Part shown: piece by piece, positions 62,614-64,000 of the stretch
Numbering within the stretch: position 1 is the stretch's first letter
Layout: each line of letters opens with the position of its first letter
Assembly: GCA_029547805.1 (NCBI GenBank)
Contig: JAKPOP010000023.1
Coordinates: 18,028-82,027, forward strand
Direction: 5' to 3'
Origin: Deltaproteobacteria bacterium
Lineage (GTDB): Bacteria; Myxococcota_A; UBA9042; DTJE01
DNA: 64,000 nucleotides
The notes under the pieces: model-generated
The model's database searches: none
What the model was told of the DNA's origin: nothing
What the model saw: the letters and a program-made list of their open reading frames with translations, nothing else
Made by a program: the position numbers and the translations under genes

Positions 62614-63645
62614 ATGCTGAGGGTCATCACGGAACAGAAGAGGATCGAAAAAGCCGAAGATCAGCTCCGGGCCAACTTGAACAAAAGGTGCAAACCAAGC
62701 AAGGATGGGTTCTGGTTGGAGCAGGACCGGATCTCGTTTCGATTCGTGGACCCGGAGGTCTGGGGGGGCAACACGCGGAGATTCGCACATCAGATCATCA
62801 TCTCCGATGGATCGGCCAACGTCTCCTGGACGATTGAAATCAACGTGCCCGTGAAAGGGGTAAATCGCAATGTCGCTGGCGTGTTCCTGGAGGGCGACGA
62901 TGGGACGATCTACCTCGGCCATCGGGCCAACAAGTTCAACAACCTCCGTCTGAACCGGGTCACCTTCTGGCACCACTACCAGCCAGGGACCTTCAGTCGG
63001 TGGGTGAAGGTGAAGGAGACCGAGGACGAAAAACCGATCGTGGTCCTGGCGATCCATCCTATCAACGGCGAGAATCTGGTCGATGCGCTGATCGCCTTCG
63101 CCAAGGAAGCCTCCCGGATTCGCGGCCTGACGCAGTCTGGGGTGTCCAATTCCATCAGCAGGATCGACAACTGGTACCATGAAAGCGAGGAGCCGTCGAA
63201 GTATGGAGACTCGACGGCTGGAAACTCATCGAGTCATCCATCGCACAAGATCCATGCCCGTGTCCACAATGCCCTTGGCGATCAAATCTTGGAAATGCTC
63301 GAAGATCGCAATCTCCAGTTGCCTCTTCAGAAAGACGATTTTGACATGGCCATTATGGACTCATCCGGTGAGAAATGCCTGGCGCTGTTCGAGGTGAAGA
63401 GCGGTGCGGAGCCAGGAGACGTCCAGAAGGGCATCGGTCAGCTCTTCTACTACGCTCTTGATTTCAAGGGAGAGCCAAAGCGTATCCTGGTTCTTCCGAA
63501 CACCGTTACGCCTGAAATCAAACGCCGGATCCGTCGACTGCAATTGCAAATCATCACGTTCGAGGAGTCGACTGAAGGATACACATTCAATGGCTTGAAG
63601 GCTCTCATCAAGGACCTTGCGGCAAATGCCGCGGCTATTTGCTGA
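62614..63645 (+). CDS. Putative PD-(D/E)XK nuclease-type protein (accessory)
   Basis: 343 residues with an AGGAGG site. The C-terminal third has KDDFDMAIMDSSGEKCLALFEVKSG, matching the D...E-x-K catalytic layout of restriction-type nucleases, with a preceding helix DQILEMLEDRNLQL and a following GIGQLFYYALDF helix (Gln as in recB/REase families). The N-terminal two thirds form beta-rich segments without a known family. Its codons are clearly less GC-rich than the neighbours, suggesting recent transfer; it may be a lone restriction or defence enzyme. Its stop abuts the IS21 end and the native C-terminus may have been altered. Confidence 0.7.
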   Translation: MLRVITEQKRIEKAEDQLRANLNKRCKPSKDGFWLEQDRISFRFVDPEVWGGNTRRFAHQIIISDGSANVSWTIEINVPVKGVNRNVAGVFLEGDDGTIYLGHRANKFNNLRLNRVTFWHHYQPGTFSRWVKVKETEDEKPIVVLAIHPINGENLVDALIAFAKEASRIRGLTQSGVSNSISRIDNWYHESEEPSKYGDSTAGNSSSHPSHKIHARVHNALGDQILEMLEDRNLQLPLQKDDFDMAIMDSSGEKCLALFEVKSGAEPGDVQKGIGQLFYYALDFKGEPKRILVLPNTVTPEIKRRIRRLQLQIITFEESTEGYTFNGLKALIKDLAANAAAIC

Positions 63646-63651
63646 TTGTCA

Positions 63652-63701
63652 ATTGCCACGAGGAAGGGACCACCTGATTGCCACGAATTAGGGACCACCT
63701 G
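63652..63701 (+). repeat. Two tandem 25-bp repeats at the IS21 end
   Basis: ATTGCCACGA, four variable bases (GGAA or ATTA), then GGGACCACCTG, twice head to tail; probable transposase-binding sites. Confidence 0.75.
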
Positions 63702-63731
63702 CCGAGGGGGACATGCCCCAGGCCCAGGTGA

Positions 63732-63770
63732 TGCCGTGCCCCGGAGGGCGTAGCCCGGAGGGGCACGGCA
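63732..63770 (-). repeat. Nested hairpin after istB
   Basis: 11-bp perfect arms TGCCGTGCCCC/GGGGCACGGCA (63732-63742, 63760-63770) enclose a symmetric GGA internal loop and a GGGC/GCCC stem; no T-tract. Could be a transcription barrier or transcript end of the IS operon. Confidence 0.6.
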
Positions 63771-63780
63771 CGGTTGGTCG

Positions 63781-64000
63781 TCATCGCTGCACCTGGGGTT
63801 TCTCGCGCTTGCGGTAGGACTCGCCCTCGATGACCAGTTCGTAGGCGGCATTGACCAGACGGTCGATGGCGGACTGTGCGCGGATGGGGTCGGCCATCAT
63901 GGCGAGCCACTCCTGGGGCTCGCGATTGGAGGTGACGATGATGGAGCCGCGGCGATGGCGCTCGACGAGGATGTCGTAGACGTCGCGGCTCTCGACGGTG
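63781..64000 (-). CDS. istB: IstB-like transposition helper ATPase of IS21 (partial)
   Basis: The last 73 codons are present: VYDILVERHRRGSIIVTSN, then EWLAMMADPIRAQSAIDRL and LVIEGESYRKREK, the C-terminus of the IS21 AAA+ helper, with sensor I at TSN. Stop TGA at 63781-63783. The 5' part with the Walker motifs lies outside the window. Confidence 0.92.
   Translation of the reverse strand, partial: TVESRDVYDILVERHRRGSIIVTSNREPQEWLAMMADPIRAQSAIDRLVNAAYELVIEGESYRKREKPQVQR

Larger units (their letters stand above)
63647..64000 (-). mobile_element. IS21-family insertion sequence, right part only
   Basis: The element end begins TGTCAATTGCC at about 63647 and carries two 25-bp tandem repeats (63652-63676, 63677-63701) as found near IS21 ends. 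istB follows and continues beyond the window. Confidence 0.75.

Noticed and set aside
62414..62620. 68-residue plus-strand reading before the nuclease gene
   Set aside because: Contains the TTGACA promoter and overlaps the nuclease start; no ribosome site.
63652..63701. Two 25-bp repeats considered as a CRISPR remnant
   Set aside because: They are directly adjacent without spacer, at the end of an IS21 element where such repeats are expected.

Overview
The window is very GC-rich throughout and looks like a chromosome segment of a Gram-negative bacterium of the Myxococcota or a related former-deltaproteobacterial lineage. The pointers are an FHA-GAF-sigma54 activator, many cysteine-rich or Asp-Pro-Gly-rich surface lipoproteins, an Mla/Pqi-type lipid transport operon, a b558-type succinate dehydrogenase and a bifunctional formiminotransferase-cyclodeaminase. 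This placement is inferred from gene content, not from a marker gene tree. TTG and GTG starts with good Shine-Dalgarno sites are common, and the recognisable housekeeping promoters have a TTGACA/TTGCGG -35 and a TAGAAT/TAGACT-like -10.

Layout. 1-11.9 kb: end of a prepilin-peptidase-like gene, a 5'-nucleotidase-family phosphatase with an upstream TPR protein, a sodium:solute symporter, a membrane protein followed by the sigma54 activator, and three lipoproteins. 12.0-17.5 kb: an ABC lipid-transport operon (STAS-MlaE, MlaF, MlaD, PqiC-like lipoprotein, predicted barrel protein). 17.6-23.0 kb: two HAD phosphatases, then a HlyD-type adaptor with two ABC-2 permeases but no ATPase. 23.2-29.5 kb: an OPA-type transporter, an FGGY kinase, a PEBP-like lipoprotein, a small zinc-ribbon protein and a lipoprotein on an (x-Asp-Pro-Gly)n stalk. 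29.5-35.3 kb: a complete rnfCDGEAB operon followed by rseC. 35.5-38.1 kb: a dihydroorotate-dehydrogenase-like gene, then a 1.5 kb islet bounded by a tRNA-Gly gene and a 43-bp copy of its 3' part. The islet holds a toxin-antitoxin pair whose toxin reading frame is broken at CCC-TAG-C, and a transposase remnant. 38.2-46.4 kb: a DEAD-box helicase, NAD(P)HX repair enzyme, UbiA-family transferase, histidine/folate enzyme, and a DUF2169-VgrG pair. 46.5-55.7 kb: a lipoprotein hydrolase, sdhCAB, inorganic pyrophosphatase, GtrA, an RNase Z-like hydrolase, queG and a small lipoprotein.

55.7-56.9 kb is the most unusual part. About 1.18 kb has no credible protein gene, but on the minus strand it has a consensus promoter at one end, an intrinsic terminator at the other, and many perfect hairpins between them. 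Five of these hairpins have GNRA or UNCG tetraloops only when read on the minus strand. I interpret it as a large structured non-coding RNA that I cannot assign to any family I know.

57-62.4 kb: two cysteine-rich lipoproteins (one with a Kazal-type domain), then a DUF438-hemerythrin-PAS protein, a DUF1858-DUF2249 protein and an HD-domain protein. 62.4-64 kb is visibly less GC-rich at first: a PD-(D/E)XK nuclease-like gene whose stop codon abuts the end of an IS21-family element, whose istB runs off the window.

Together the genes describe an envelope-rich cell with lipid trafficking, sodium- or proton-coupled energetics (Rnf, Sdh, SSS transporter) and a large lipoprotein surface inventory, with small accessory insertions at 36.5-38 kb and 62.4-64 kb.
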